Assembly: GCA_029820995.1 (NCBI GenBank)
Contig: JALGUG010000002.1
Location: forward strand, 1 to 55,529
Origin: Candidatus Zipacnadia bacterium
Lineage (GTDB): Bacteria; Armatimonadota; Zipacnadia; JALGUG01
Length of the DNA: 55,529 nucleotides
Reading direction: 5' to 3'
Positions 41,999-50,880 of the stretch are shown one piece after another (positions within the stretch are counted from its first letter, which is position 1; each line of letters begins with the position of its first letter). The translations under genes and the position numbers were made by a program. The notes under the pieces are model-generated. The model was not told the origin of the DNA, ran no database searches, and saw nothing but the letters and a program-made list of their open reading frames with translations.

Positions 41999-43399
41999 TC
42001 ACTGCTCGTCGTCAAAGCGGGGTTCGGTCATACGCCGTGGGTCAAGCGCTTCCCGCAGTTCGTCTGGTGTGAGCAGCTTTTCTCGTTGGATTATACTTAG
42101 CAGCGTCTCGCCCGTCTGTCGGGAGCGTTTCGCTATCTCCGCGCACCGATCGTATCCCAAGAGGGGCGCGAGGGCGGTGGCCAGGGCCAGGCTGGCCTCC
42201 GCGTACTGCCGACAGCGCTGCTCGTCGGCCTCGATGCCCTTGACGCAGCACTCAGTGAAGATAGCCAGAGCGTTGGTCAGGATCTGGATGCTCTCCAGCA
42301 GGTTGGGCGCCATGATGGGCATCATAACGTTGAGCTCGAGCTGTCCGGCCTGCACCGCCAGGGCAATCGTGTGGTCGTTGCCGATCACCTGGAAACAGAC
42401 CATGTTGAGCATCTCGGCCAAGGAAGGGTTGACCTTGCCGGGCATGATGGACGAGCCGGGCAAGATGGGCGGCAGAGCAATCTCGGCTAGACCGGTGTTC
42501 GGCCCGGAGGACAGGAGCCGCAGGTCATTGGCCAATCTGATCAGCTCCAGCGCTAGGTCGCGCAGCGAACCGGAGACCCGGGCGATAGGCAGATTGCTCT
42601 GCATGGCCTCGCGCAGGTCGGGAGCGTTGCGGAAGTTGATGCCGGTCCACTGGCGCAGCAGCGTTACCGCTCGGTACGGATAGTCGGGATGGGCGTTGAG
42701 GCCCGTCCCGGCGGCGGTGCCGCCGAGGCCCAACTCCTCGATCTCCACCGAGGCCTCCGCGACTAGGCGGCGTGCCTTGCGTATGGCCGCGGCATACCCC
42801 GCAAACTCCTGTCCGAGCCGAATGGGCACTGCATCCTGCAAGTGTGTGCGGGCGGACTTGACGAAGGCGTCGAACTCCACCGCTTTCGCCGCCAGCGCCT
42901 CCGCCAGTGCGTCCAGGGCGGGCAGCAATTTGCCGGCTTCCACGCGCGCAGCGATCCGCATGGCGGTCGGATACGTGTCGTTGGTGGACTGGGCCAGATT
43001 GACGTGGTCATTGGGATGTACGACATCTGTGGCGCCGCGTGTGTGGCCCAGGAGCTCGGCAGCGCGATTGGCGAGCACCTCATTAACATTCATGTTCAGC
43101 GAGGTGCCGGCGCCCATTTGGAACAGGTCCACGACGACGTGCTCCGCCAGCGGGCCGTCAGCCAGTTCGTCGGCTGCGTGCGCGATGGCCTCCGCGAGCT
43201 TTGCGTGCAGCAGCCCCAGGTCGCGGTTCGTGAGTGCGGCAGCCTTCTTCACGAGTGCATAGGCGCGGATTAGCGGGAGTGGGACGCGGCGGCCGCTGAT
43301 CGGGAAGTTCTCGAGCGAACGCGCTGTGTGGATACCGTAGTACGCGTCTGCCGGGAGCTCCAACGTGCCGAAGGAATCCGTTTCTGTGCGCGTCTCCAT
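41999..43399 (-). CDS. aspA: Aspartate ammonia-lyase
   Basis: A 466-residue member of the aspartase/fumarase superfamily. The signature [12 protein letters not shown] (about 318-329) is intact, as are the [11 protein letters not shown]-type NDTYPTAM block and AGTGLNAHP. The TNRDLGLL and [15 protein letters not shown] segments favour aspartase over fumarase C, but a fumarase role is not excluded. The enzyme releases ammonia from aspartate to give fumarate and feeds carbon and nitrogen pathways. No signal peptide. It is 37 bases from the DUF4384 gene and 47 from trxB, all on the minus strand, so operon membership is likely. Confidence 0.85.
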   Translation of the reverse strand: METRTETDSFGTLELPADAYYGIHTARSLENFPISGRRVPLPLIRAYALVKKAAALTNRDLGLLHAKLAEAIAHAADELADGPLAEHVVVDLFQMGAGTSLNMNVNEVLANRAAELLGHTRGATDVVHPNDHVNLAQSTNDTYPTAMRIAARVEAGKLLPALDALAEALAAKAVEFDAFVKSARTHLQDAVPIRLGQEFAGYAAAIRKARRLVAEASVEIEELGLGGTAAGTGLNAHPDYPYRAVTLLRQWTGINFRNAPDLREAMQSNLPIARVSGSLRDLALELIRLANDLRLLSSGPNTGLAEIALPPILPGSSIMPGKVNPSLAEMLNMVCFQVIGNDHTIALAVQAGQLELNVMMPIMAPNLLESIQILTNALAIFTECCVKGIEADEQRCRQYAEASLALATALAPLLGYDRCAEIAKRSRQTGETLLSIIQREKLLTPDELREALDPRRMTEPRFDDEQ

Positions 43400-43436
43400 G
43401 ATCGCACTCCGGCGACATACAATGTCCGGGTCGGTA

Positions 43437-44084
43437 TTAGTGCCGCGGTGTCGCCTCGTAGCTAATGGTAGCCTCGGCGCACCCGATGAGCGGCGAGCGC
43501 TGTTGTGCCGCCAGGTCTTTGGTGACCGGCCACTTGATCAGGGCGGCGACCGCCTTGATGGTATTCATGCCGGCGGGCGACCCGACTCGCCACTTGGTCC
43601 CCCGGGGTGGGAGATCGTAGGTTCCAGCCCGCGGAACGAAGTTGTCCGCTCGGGGCGCCAGCGGGTACAGAATGGTAATCTGCCCGTTGGGATCAATGTT
43701 GAATACGCTCAGGTAGCATGGACTGTCCACGGTAACGCGGACTCGCAATGGACTGCCCTGCGGACGCGGGCCGGGCGGCCCCAGCAGCGTGACCTTGGCT
43801 TCCGGCGGCCCGGGCAGCCGCTCGCGATCCGACTCCAGCCTTTCCAGTCGGTGGGTGAGATCGTCCAGCCTACTGTCGAGCTTGGTGACCTGCTGCTCCA
43901 AGCTCAGAAGCGCCTGCTGCACGCGATTGATCTCGGCTCTGATCAGGCGCGCAGCCTGGAGTCGGCGCTCCAGGGCGCTCTGCCCCGCTGGTTGCTCGGC
44001 GCAGACGGGCGCAGAGAGCAACGCGCCCAACATGACCGGGAGCACACAGGCGATGGCGTTGATCACGCGATGGTGAACGGACAC
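43437..44084 (-). CDS. Secreted coiled-coil protein with DUF4384 domain
   Basis: A 215-residue protein. A signal peptide (VINAIACVLPVMLGALL...VCAE) leads into a heptad-rich helix of about 50 residues (RLIRAEINRVQQALLSLEQQVTKLDSRLDDLTHRLERLESD), then a beta domain with PCYLSVFNIDPNGQITILYP, which matches DUF4384. In other proteins DUF4384 is often the sensor end of a kinase or secreted stress protein. GTG at 44084 has GGAGG six bases upstream; the upstream frame to 44132 is not supported. The gene is first in the DUF4384-aspA-trxB group, downstream of a long non-coding region. Confidence 0.75.
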   Translation of the reverse strand: MSVHHRVINAIACVLPVMLGALLSAPVCAEQPAGQSALERRLQAARLIRAEINRVQQALLSLEQQVTKLDSRLDDLTHRLERLESDRERLPGPPEAKVTLLGPPGPRPQGSPLRVRVTVDSPCYLSVFNIDPNGQITILYPLAPRADNFVPRAGTYDLPPRGTKWRVGSPAGMNTIKAVAALIKWPVTKDLAAQQRSPLIGCAEATISYEATPRH

Positions 44085-44288
44085 AGGACACCTCCACTGT
44101 TGTGCGGTCCAAGCTGATTGGGCTGTGGGCACGTGGCGGTCAGGGCTCTAGCCTATTGTGTCTTCGCAAGCCGGACTGGAGAGACCTGCTTTATCGAACG
44201 GCCGCAGCGTGAGAGAACAGAGCGGCAGTAAAGATGAGGTGCACCAAGGACGTTGATGTCGGCCTCTAAGGCTCCCCGCGAACGTGAA

Positions 44289-44326
44289 GCCACCGGACAA
44301 GTTGAGCGGTGACTTGAGCCGGTGGC
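44289..44326. repeat. Long hairpin with two stacked stems
   Basis: GCCACCGG pairs with CCGGTGGC (outer eight pairs), and inside CAAGT pairs with ACTTG (five pairs), with small internal gaps and a nine-base loop. No T-run follows on either strand, so it is more likely part of a structured leader or a binding site than an intrinsic terminator. Confidence 0.6.
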
Positions 44327-44513
44327 AGAACTAGCGAGCCCGCCGGGTTGATCGCCAATGGTCAATCGGTTGATTTCTAGACCTAGGCGGAGACTACGCG
44401 TCTCTGCGTTCCTCGTGCCCCTGCGTAGCGATCTCGTCTTCCCGGCGGGCTCTGAGATTGTGAACTGTCGCTAATACCAGTGGCATCCGCTCCTCGTTTT
44501 CGGTGTTACACTT

Positions 44514-44541
44514 AGTATACCCTCGGCTGGACGGCTGCAAA
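44514..44541 (-). promoter_or_regulatory. Leftward promoter upstream of the DUF4384-aspA-trxB group
   Basis: On the minus strand TTTGCA (44536-44541) and TATACT (44514-44519) are 16 bases apart. The start would fall near 44507, leaving a leader of about 420 bases before the GTG at 44084, which covers the dyads described above. Confidence 0.45.
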
Positions 44542-44819
44542 CTCAGCGAGGCACTGCGCAGGCCGATCGGGGCTTCATGGCCTCAGCGCGATAATGCGAC
44601 GGAAGCGTGCTTCTACAGAGGTTATGAAACAGGTCGGAGTAAAAACGCTCGTGGTGATGTCCGCTGTTGTTACGGAATTGTAAAAAACTTTACAGATTCA
44701 AGCAGGGCATCAGGGCGATTGTGGGGAACGTCAGTGTGTACCTCAGCGCGCAATGATCAGACTAGAATCGAACTAGGCAGGGGCTGCCAGGCCCTGTAGG
44801 AGTGGAGGCTGCAGCAACA

Positions 44820-45947
44820 ATGGTTGAAGAGCTCTCGTGGGGTGCATTGAGGGATGTAGCGCGTTTGGCCTCGGCGCTAGATGAGGAGCAACCGGATCTA
44901 AGGCCGGCGCTGAAGGGTCTGCAGGAGTTCCTGGGAGGTGAGTACACATTCGCCGTCCTGTCGGGGGATGACCCGACGCGACCGGCGCTTTGTCTGTCCA
45001 CCTTCCCCGAGGGGTTCCCTGCTGCGGAGTACTCGCTGCACCTAACCATCCTGGCGTATGGCGGTCCGATTGCGGAGCGGCCGGAAGGTGTTATGCGGTG
45101 GGTGGAGGACTTGCACACAGAGGCATCATTTGCCTCGACGCTGCCCTTCGCCGACCGGTTAGGTTTTCGCGCATGCGTGTTGACACCGATCCGCGCCGGC
45201 AGCCAGCAGGTATCGGGCGTGGTGGGAGTGTGCTTCGCGCGGCCCACGGCGTATGATGAAGCGGCGGCGGGAGCGCTCGACATTCTGGTGTCCTTGCTGG
45301 CGACCTCGTGGGCGAACTTCCGGTTGAGGCAGCAACTCACGCGGGCTCAGCGAGCGGCAGAGGACGCTCTGCTGCAAGATGAGTTGACAGGCGTGGCTAC
45401 GCGGCGACAGGTATTCCAGGCGCTGGAGCAGGAGTTGGCTGCGGCCCAGCGCTACGGTCACGCATTATCCTGCTTGATGACGGATGTGGACGGCTTGAAA
45501 AGCGTCAACGACCGGCACGGGCACCAAGTGGGCGACCGCGTGCTGAAGGCCCTGGCGCATGAGCTGCAGGGGGCAGTGCGATTGGCGGACACGCTGGGAC
45601 GGTATGGCGGAGACGAGTTCCTGGTGGTGCTGCCGCAGACGGATGCGGAGGGGGCGGCCCAACTAGCGGAACGCCTGCTGCGGGCCGCGCGGCAGAGCGA
45701 CATTGCGACCAGTGAGGGCCCCATACGCCTCACACTCAGCGTCGGCTCCGCGACGTATCAGGGCGAGGGCGCTTTGGAGATGGACGCTCTTTTGCGCGCA
45801 GCCGATCTGGCCATGTACGAGGCCAAACAAGCGGGCGGCGACAGACACTGCGCGGCTCCAGGCGCCCCCACGTCAATGTGGGACCCTGTGGCGGCGCGGC
45901 GAGCGGCGCCGGGTCCAGAGGCGCAACCTCAGCCGGCCGGCGAGTAG
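44820..45947 (+). CDS. GAF-GGDEF diguanylate cyclase
   Basis: A 375-residue protein. Residues about 1-175 look like a GAF sensor domain, and about 185-360 are a GGDEF domain with RYGGDEFLVVLP, the intact GGDEF core, and LMTDVDGLKSVNDRHGHQ as nucleotide pocket. RLAD stands five residues before GGDEF, so the RxxD product-inhibition site is present. It should make c-di-GMP from two GTP in the cytoplasm, with feedback control. The acidic tail is short. I chose the ATG at 44820, 11 bases after TGGAGG; a GTG at 44802 is possible. The restriction-modification genes follow on the same strand, with no functional link seen. Confidence 0.9.
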   Translation: MVEELSWGALRDVARLASALDEEQPDLRPALKGLQEFLGGEYTFAVLSGDDPTRPALCLSTFPEGFPAAEYSLHLTILAYGGPIAERPEGVMRWVEDLHTEASFASTLPFADRLGFRACVLTPIRAGSQQVSGVVGVCFARPTAYDEAAAGALDILVSLLATSWANFRLRQQLTRAQRAAEDALLQDELTGVATRRQVFQALEQELAAAQRYGHALSCLMTDVDGLKSVNDRHGHQVGDRVLKALAHELQGAVRLADTLGRYGGDEFLVVLPQTDAEGAAQLAERLLRAARQSDIATSEGPIRLTLSVGSATYQGEGALEMDALLRAADLAMYEAKQAGGDRHCAAPGAPTSMWDPVAARRAAPGPEAQPQPAGE

Positions 45948-46001
45948 GCGAACCCGCGGTACGTTCTGCCCGATCCATGAGCACACCTGGGATGAAGCAG
46001 C

Positions 46002-46901
46002 ATGAGCGGAAAAAGGCAGAGGAGAGTAGGTCAACTTGAGCTCGGATTCCGTACGGGCGGCCGACCAGGCGGCATAGTGAATGTCGCATCGGTGCCGATG
46101 CGCAGTCCCTTTCGTTACCCCGGTGGCAAGACCTGGTTCGTGCCGTACATTAGGCGATGGCTGAGGAGCGACAGGAGTACCGTTAGGGAATTCATCGAGC
46201 CGTTTGCCGGCGGTGCCATCGTCGGGCTGACCGTGGCCTTCGAGGGCCTCGCCGAGAGGGTGACCCTTGTGGAGTTGGACGAGGACATAGCGGCGGTCTG
46301 GCAGACGATCCTGAATGGTGACGGTGAGTGGCTTGCGGATCGGATCGTGTCTTTCCAAGTGTCCGGCGAATCGGTTCGGACAGCAGTAGCCAAGGGGCGT
46401 CGCTCCCTTCGAGAGCGTGCGTTCGCGACCATTGTTCGAAACAGGATAAGCCGGGGTGGCATCCTGGCGCCGGGGGCCGGCGTCATGAAGCTGGGCGAAA
46501 ACGGTAAGGGACTGGCTTCACGCTGGTATCCCGAGACACTTTGCCGGAGGATTCTCGACATTGTGCGCCTGAGGGATCGTATCCATTTTGTTCAAGGGAA
46601 CGGCATTGCCGCAATGGAGGCGAACGCCGGCCGCACCGACGCTGCGTACTTCATTGATCCCCCCTATACGCGCGCAGGTAGGAGATTATACCGTCACAGC
46701 GAGATTGACCATGGCCGGTTGTTCGACGTAGTGGATATACTAAGAGGGGATTTCTTGATAACATACGATGCCACAGACCACATCCGAGGCTTGGCTGAGG
46801 CCCACGGTCTGGAGGTACGCGAAGTGCCGATGAAGACGACGCACCACTCTCATAAAACCGAGCTTGTTATCGGCCGCAGCCTCGACTGGCTGGGCGAATA
46901 G
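46002..46901 (+). CDS. D12-class N6-adenine DNA methyltransferase
   Basis: A 299-residue Dam-like methylase. It has the FRYPGGKTW SAM-binding block (about 36-44), EPFAGGAIVGL (about 65-75), the catalytic FIDPPYTRAGRRLYRH (about 211-226) and the closing LVIGRS strand. In the D12 class, the target domain lies between the last two blocks. It would protect the host site of the adjoining NotI-like enzyme, whose gene ends one base after its own stop in the opposite direction. The start is uncertain: the ATG at 46002 has only a weak ribosome site, and the ATG at 46098 begins at RSPFRYPGGK. The recognition sequence cannot be read from sequence. Confidence 0.88.
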   Translation: MSGKRQRRVGQLELGFRTGGRPGGIVNVASVPMRSPFRYPGGKTWFVPYIRRWLRSDRSTVREFIEPFAGGAIVGLTVAFEGLAERVTLVELDEDIAAVWQTILNGDGEWLADRIVSFQVSGESVRTAVAKGRRSLRERAFATIVRNRISRGGILAPGAGVMKLGENGKGLASRWYPETLCRRILDIVRLRDRIHFVQGNGIAAMEANAGRTDAAYFIDPPYTRAGRRLYRHSEIDHGRLFDVVDILRGDFLITYDATDHIRGLAEAHGLEVREVPMKTTHHSHKTELVIGRSLDWLGE

Positions 46902-46902
46902 C

Positions 46903-47835
46903 TCATGACCTGTTCAGCTTTTGGCGTATGCGCGCTTCGAAAGTGTCGAGCGTGACGGGTCTGCCCGCGGTCAAACCTTCGACGGCCCGCTCGAGTGTGG
47001 TCATGCGGACGAACCTGCGCTCCAACTGAGCGTGCCCTCCCGTCTCAGTGTATCCAACAACGAACCACAGGATATCTGCGTTGGAGGGATGTGACACCTT
47101 ATCCATCGGTCCGAGTGCGGCGAAGAAATCCTCATCTACCACGACGGCCATCTTCTTCCCCCATCGGCGGAGAGACGGCACTTTGATCTGCAGTTGAGGC
47201 ATGAGGCGCTTCGGCCCGCTGCTGCGATAGTCTGGCCTACGTTGACCTGCTGGAAACGGTAGTCCTCGGCCGCCATGCCTGCGCAGCATGGCGAACTCGA
47301 CGCTCATTGCGGCCCCCGAGAAGTACACCGCCTGTATTTCGAGCGCACACCAGCAAAGAGGGTCTTTGCGGGGATGAACGAGGACATTATCAATACGCCC
47401 GACGTCCTCGCGAGCGGCTGTCGCCGCGTCACTATCACCGCGCTCCAGGAAGCCGACCTCCTTCACGATGATTGGCTTCTTGGTTCCGACGAGCGTCTCC
47501 CCAATCCAGTGGTAGATCAGTGCGTTCTGTTCGAACCTGTACGGGCAAGTCGTTCGTAAGCGCCCCAAGTTGCCGGGTGCGACGGACACGCGGTTCGTAC
47601 CCTCAGACTTGGTGTATAGACGGAGTGAGCACACACCGCCCTGCTTCGTGCAGAGGATCGGGTTTTGTGGTGTGGAACGCGGTATGCATACCTGCGGCGG
47701 CTGGTCTTTCTTTGGTAGGGATTGCATATTCGCAAGAGCTTTCCGCTCGTTCGCGGAAAGCCGCACGAAGGACTTGCCGTACCATTCGCCTATCCCGTAT
47801 CGAGATCGGTCCTTGCCAGAACCGCTTGTTGGCAT
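46903..47835 (-). CDS. NotI-family type II restriction endonuclease
   Basis: A 310-residue protein. Four cysteines (Cys50, Cys62, Cys69 and Cys97) match the spacing pattern of the iron site that NotI uses near its N-terminus, and the CALEIQAVYFSG block matches NotI's GVLEIQTMDFHG. The catalytic set is Asp149 in RIDNVL, then Glu166 and Gln168 in EIQ, a PD-(D/E)xK variant. NotI cuts an eight-base GC site; this relative may recognise the same or a related GC-rich sequence, but that is unproven. The ATG at 47835 has GAGGAA nine bases upstream; the frame to 48063 overlaps the next gene. It is convergent with the D12 methylase, with one base between stops, so the pair is a type II system. Confidence 0.8.
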   Translation of the reverse strand: MPTSGSGKDRSRYGIGEWYGKSFVRLSANERKALANMQSLPKKDQPPQVCIPRSTPQNPILCTKQGGVCSLRLYTKSEGTNRVSVAPGNLGRLRTTCPYRFEQNALIYHWIGETLVGTKKPIIVKEVGFLERGDSDAATAAREDVGRIDNVLVHPRKDPLCWCALEIQAVYFSGAAMSVEFAMLRRHGGRGLPFPAGQRRPDYRSSGPKRLMPQLQIKVPSLRRWGKKMAVVVDEDFFAALGPMDKVSHPSNADILWFVVGYTETGGHAQLERRFVRMTTLERAVEGLTAGRPVTLDTFEARIRQKLNRS

Positions 47836-47929
47836 GTTGCTATGTTCCTCGCTGCTGCGAGGCATCCCTCTTGTTACGTGTGAGCTCGGTGTACGGAAGT
47901 GAGCGGATGTTCGGTCGTCGCGCTCGGCG

Positions 47930-49897
47930 TTAGACCCAAAAGCCGTATGTTGGGCGGCCCAGGGCAATCCCCAGTAGCGTCCAGCAGCTTCCCACCGTGA
48001 ACTCGCCGAGCACCAGTCCGATGAAGAACGGAATGGCGCGCCGGTAGGTCCTAAGCCCGCCATAGCGCAGGATCGCGGACTTGCAGGCCCAGGCGATGAA
48101 CAGGGGCAGCCACAGGCAGTTCATGGACCAACTGCTGGACACCGCGTAGCCCACCGGATGCAGGGGCCAGCCCACAAAGCGGCCCCGCAGGAACATTAGG
48201 CTGACCACGAAGCTGACGCCCACCAGGATCGCGATGATGGACGGGATGTCAGTCCCCTGCGGATTCAGCAGCCAGCCTTGGAGGCGCTGGAAAGGCTGGC
48301 GGCCGAAGTGGCGTGCCGCGCCGGTCCACTTGGCCGTCACCCCGAGGCGGCATCCGGCGTCAGCATAGGCCCAGAAGGACGCCAGTGCGCCCACAATGCT
48401 GGCCAGAATCATGGCGTAGAAGAGCCGCCGCCAGGCAATGCCGGTCTCCTCGGCGAGCTTGAAGCCCTCGAGTTGGTGCGGCATCGGATGATTGCGGTGG
48501 GCCCGATTGCACCAGAAGTAAAAGGACAGCATCGTGAGGTCCTGACCGCGCATGTGCTTGGTGCCCACGATCTTGGGTATCAGCAAGTCGGGTCCGGCAA
48601 AGTGCAGATCGTGTACCGGGTGTCCCAGCTCGGCGCGGATGCGCGTGATGACAACCGATAGGCCGAAGTAGATCGCAAAGAAGGCACATGCGGCCCACAG
48701 CGACATCCCTGCCGCCAGTGAGAAGGCGATTAGCAGCCCGATCCCGGTTAGTGCGCCGTAGACCGCGACGGAGTAGCTGACCGGCTCAGCCTGATCCTCC
48801 GGTCGCGGCCGGCCGAGCAGGTGTCGGCCCACGTCGCGCAAGTGCAGACGCATCGCCCACAGGGAGAAGATCAGCAGTCCCATGTACCCGCCGAAGGACT
48901 GCTCGTTGATGTACGGGGGCGCGCTCTCGGTCCAGCGCACCGGCGCGAAGCCGAGCAGATAGGAGATCACGCGCTCGCCCTTCCAGAAAAAGTAGAAGAC
49001 CCAGCACGAGAAGAGCTGCTCCTGGGGGAGCAAGTAGCCTAGCCCCACGGCGAAGGGATAGAAGGAGATGGGCGTCCAGCCCAGGGCGATCCAGGGCGGG
49101 TGCCTGAAGTAGCGGTGTAGGTCGTAGATGCGCGTGCGCACCGTGGGGAGCTGCGGGAACCACATATGCAAGCCGTTGAGGATATCGAGCCCCGCGGCGA
49201 TCGCGAATCCGATCCACATCAGATGATCGCGAAACAGCCGCCCGTGTGGCTCTACAATCTCCAGCGGGACCTTGATGAGAGGGTAGCTCAGCTTCTCATA
49301 CTCAGTCCACTGCCGGCGCACGATGACATTGAGGCAGAGCATCACGAACATCATCAGCACGATGAACGCCGACCAGGCCAGTGCCGGGGGCAGCCACATG
49401 CGGAGGAACTCGGCGTGGTACGGCGTGGCGTGGCCTTCGAACAGCGGCGTCAGCGTGTCCTCATCGGACACGGCCAGCCAGGGGGGGATCCATTTGTGGA
49501 ACAGGTCCGCCCAGCCGTTCTCCTTTGTGGCGAACCAAAAGGGCGACGACATGATTGGCGCGAGCATCTGAATGCCGTCGTGGCCGGCGATGGCCGACGA
49601 GAGCGACAGCAGCGTGTAGACGACCAGCAGCTCGCCGCGGCTGAGGGCGACGCGGGGGAACAAGCGACCGAAGAGGGCATTCGCGCCGGTAAGCACGAGA
49701 AGAGTGAAGATCACGTTGAAGAACAGCGAGACCGTAGTCGGGTGGCCGGAATAGCGCACCTCGCCCATCATGAGCACCCAGTAGCAGTTGGGTGGCGCCA
49801 GGACCACGCCGAGGACAACCGAGCGCCAGGTGACGCCGAGGGTGCGGGGTTCGGCGCGAGGGCGTTGCGAGGTGGAGCGGGCTTCAGAAATGGCCAT
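47930..49897 (-). CDS. Polytopic membrane protein, DUF6785/DUF6784 family (copy 2)
   Basis: A 655-residue protein with many membrane helices. Its end has WPLHPVGYAVSSSWS, CLWLPLFIAWACKSAI and the YRRAIPFFIGLVLGEF helix, the same block as in copy 1 at 2041-3972. Its middle contains a charged loop (PVSYSVAVYG, GHPVHDLHF, HRNHPMPHQLEGFKL) that the two copies share in part. Both are large for transporters of one kind and have no solute-binding partner here. The SDR gene is 30 bases upstream on the same strand, so solute handling is a fair inference. The ATG at 49897 has no clear ribosome site. Confidence 0.8.
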   Translation of the reverse strand: MAISEARSTSQRPRAEPRTLGVTWRSVVLGVVLAPPNCYWVLMMGEVRYSGHPTTVSLFFNVIFTLLVLTGANALFGRLFPRVALSRGELLVVYTLLSLSSAIAGHDGIQMLAPIMSSPFWFATKENGWADLFHKWIPPWLAVSDEDTLTPLFEGHATPYHAEFLRMWLPPALAWSAFIVLMMFVMLCLNVIVRRQWTEYEKLSYPLIKVPLEIVEPHGRLFRDHLMWIGFAIAAGLDILNGLHMWFPQLPTVRTRIYDLHRYFRHPPWIALGWTPISFYPFAVGLGYLLPQEQLFSCWVFYFFWKGERVISYLLGFAPVRWTESAPPYINEQSFGGYMGLLIFSLWAMRLHLRDVGRHLLGRPRPEDQAEPVSYSVAVYGALTGIGLLIAFSLAAGMSLWAACAFFAIYFGLSVVITRIRAELGHPVHDLHFAGPDLLIPKIVGTKHMRGQDLTMLSFYFWCNRAHRNHPMPHQLEGFKLAEETGIAWRRLFYAMILASIVGALASFWAYADAGCRLGVTAKWTGAARHFGRQPFQRLQGWLLNPQGTDIPSIIAILVGVSFVVSLMFLRGRFVGWPLHPVGYAVSSSWSMNCLWLPLFIAWACKSAILRYGGLRTYRRAIPFFIGLVLGEFTVGSCWTLLGIALGRPTYGFWV

Positions 49898-49927
49898 TAT
49901 CAGGAAGGGGGGTCCTGCGGGCGCTCG

Positions 49928-50659
49928 CTAGAACGGCGAGGCCAGCCAGCGGCGGACCATGAGCTCGTCAATAGCGGCGTCGGCAGGAAGACGGGCCAGG
50001 AACACGCAGACCTGCGCGATGGTCTCGGGGCGCATGTAGTCCGAGAAGTCCACATCGTGTCGCTGGGCCCGCACCAGCTCCGTGTCCACACCGCCGGGAC
50101 AGATCGCAGTGACGCGGATGCCGTCGTGCTGCAGCTCCGCGGCCAGCACCTTGGACAGCCCCACGACGGCGTACTTGGAGGCGCAATAGGCGCCCTGGTT
50201 CAAGTACCACTTTTTCCCGGCCATCGAGGCCATGTTCAGGATGCAGCCGCTGCCGCGCGCCTTCATGTGTGGCAGGACGGCCTTCGTGTAGAGAAACACG
50301 CCTCGGAGGTTCACGGCGATCATATGGTCCCAGTCATCAATCGAGGTCTCGGCGACCGGTGCAACCTTGAAGGCGGCCGCGTTGTTCACGAGCACGTCAA
50401 TCCGGCCGAGTTGGTCGAGCGTCGCTCCCACGACCCGGCTCACGCTCACCGGATCGGACACGTCTCCCGGCAGCACCAGCGCCTTTGCCCCGGCCGCCTG
50501 GCACTCGCCGGCAGTAGCCTCAAGCTGCGCCTGCGTGCGGGCGGTGAGGCTGACATCGTAGCCCTCCTGTGCAAAGGCGATGGCCGTTGCCCGCCCGATG
50601 CCGCGTCCTGCACCGGTGATTAGCGCCACCGGCTTTGCGCTTTCCGTCCGGTTCATCAT
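49928..50659 (-). CDS. Short-chain dehydrogenase/reductase (SDR, second)
   Basis: A 243-residue classical SDR. It has TGAGRGIGRAT, VNNAA, ILNMAS with the catalytic Ser, YCASKY with the Tyr-Lys pair, and ICPGGVDTE. The family and its FabG-like features (DVSDPVSVSRV) suggest an oxidoreductase for a sugar, polyol or acyl substrate, with cofactor unclear. The ATG at 50659 (or the next codon, also ATG) has GGAG 11 bases upstream. It precedes the DUF6785 copy by 30 bases on the same strand and is divergent from the amidohydrolase genes, with 221 bases for promoters between. It differs clearly from the SDR at 15606-16376. Confidence 0.9.
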   Translation of the reverse strand: MMNRTESAKPVALITGAGRGIGRATAIAFAQEGYDVSLTARTQAQLEATAGECQAAGAKALVLPGDVSDPVSVSRVVGATLDQLGRIDVLVNNAAAFKVAPVAETSIDDWDHMIAVNLRGVFLYTKAVLPHMKARGSGCILNMASMAGKKWYLNQGAYCASKYAVVGLSKVLAAELQHDGIRVTAICPGGVDTELVRAQRHDVDFSDYMRPETIAQVCVFLARLPADAAIDELMVRRWLASPF

Positions 50660-50880
50660 GCTAACCTGTTCTCCGTTCCTGTAACGCTGGGGAACTTATC
50701 TCCCCTCCGCGGACGCTGTGCCTGTCCGGCCATGGGACGGCGAGGTCGGATGCTCGCACTGAGGCCAGTGTTCGACGGTACGCCATGTGCGCCCTTCACG
50801 AACAAGGTGAAGGACGCGGCGACCTCATGGCCGAACCTGGTCTTGCGCCCTGGGCGCAGGTGCGCAGAAAGGAGCGACCA

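Larger units (their letters stand above)
44085..44819. other. 735-base non-coding region with strong dyads
   Basis: No coding frame in it looks real: the one frame of about 100 codons at 44503-44799 has no recognisable family. It holds a hairpin (44289-44326), a perfect 12-base inverted repeat enclosing about 93 bases (44336-44347 and 44441-44452), a leftward promoter, and TGTAAA-AAAC-TTTACA at 44679-44694 in an AT-rich part. It is the upstream region of both the DUF4384 gene (left) and the GGDEF gene (right). It could carry a small RNA or leader on the minus strand. Confidence 0.5.

Noticed and set aside
44085-44507. c-di-GMP (GEMM) or cobalamin riboswitch upstream of the DUF4384 gene
   Set aside because: The nearby GGDEF gene made this attractive, but I could not find the conserved cores of either class on the minus strand. 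It is left as an unclassified structured region.
44503-44799. 98-codon frame in the non-coding region before the GGDEF gene
   Set aside because: No ribosome site at its start and no family features, with Cys/Arg/Ser-rich composition that looks like chance.
47836-48063. N-terminal extension of the NotI-like enzyme
   Set aside because: It overlaps the end of the DUF6785 gene and is Ser/Arg/Trp-rich without family match; the start at 47835 has a ribosome site.
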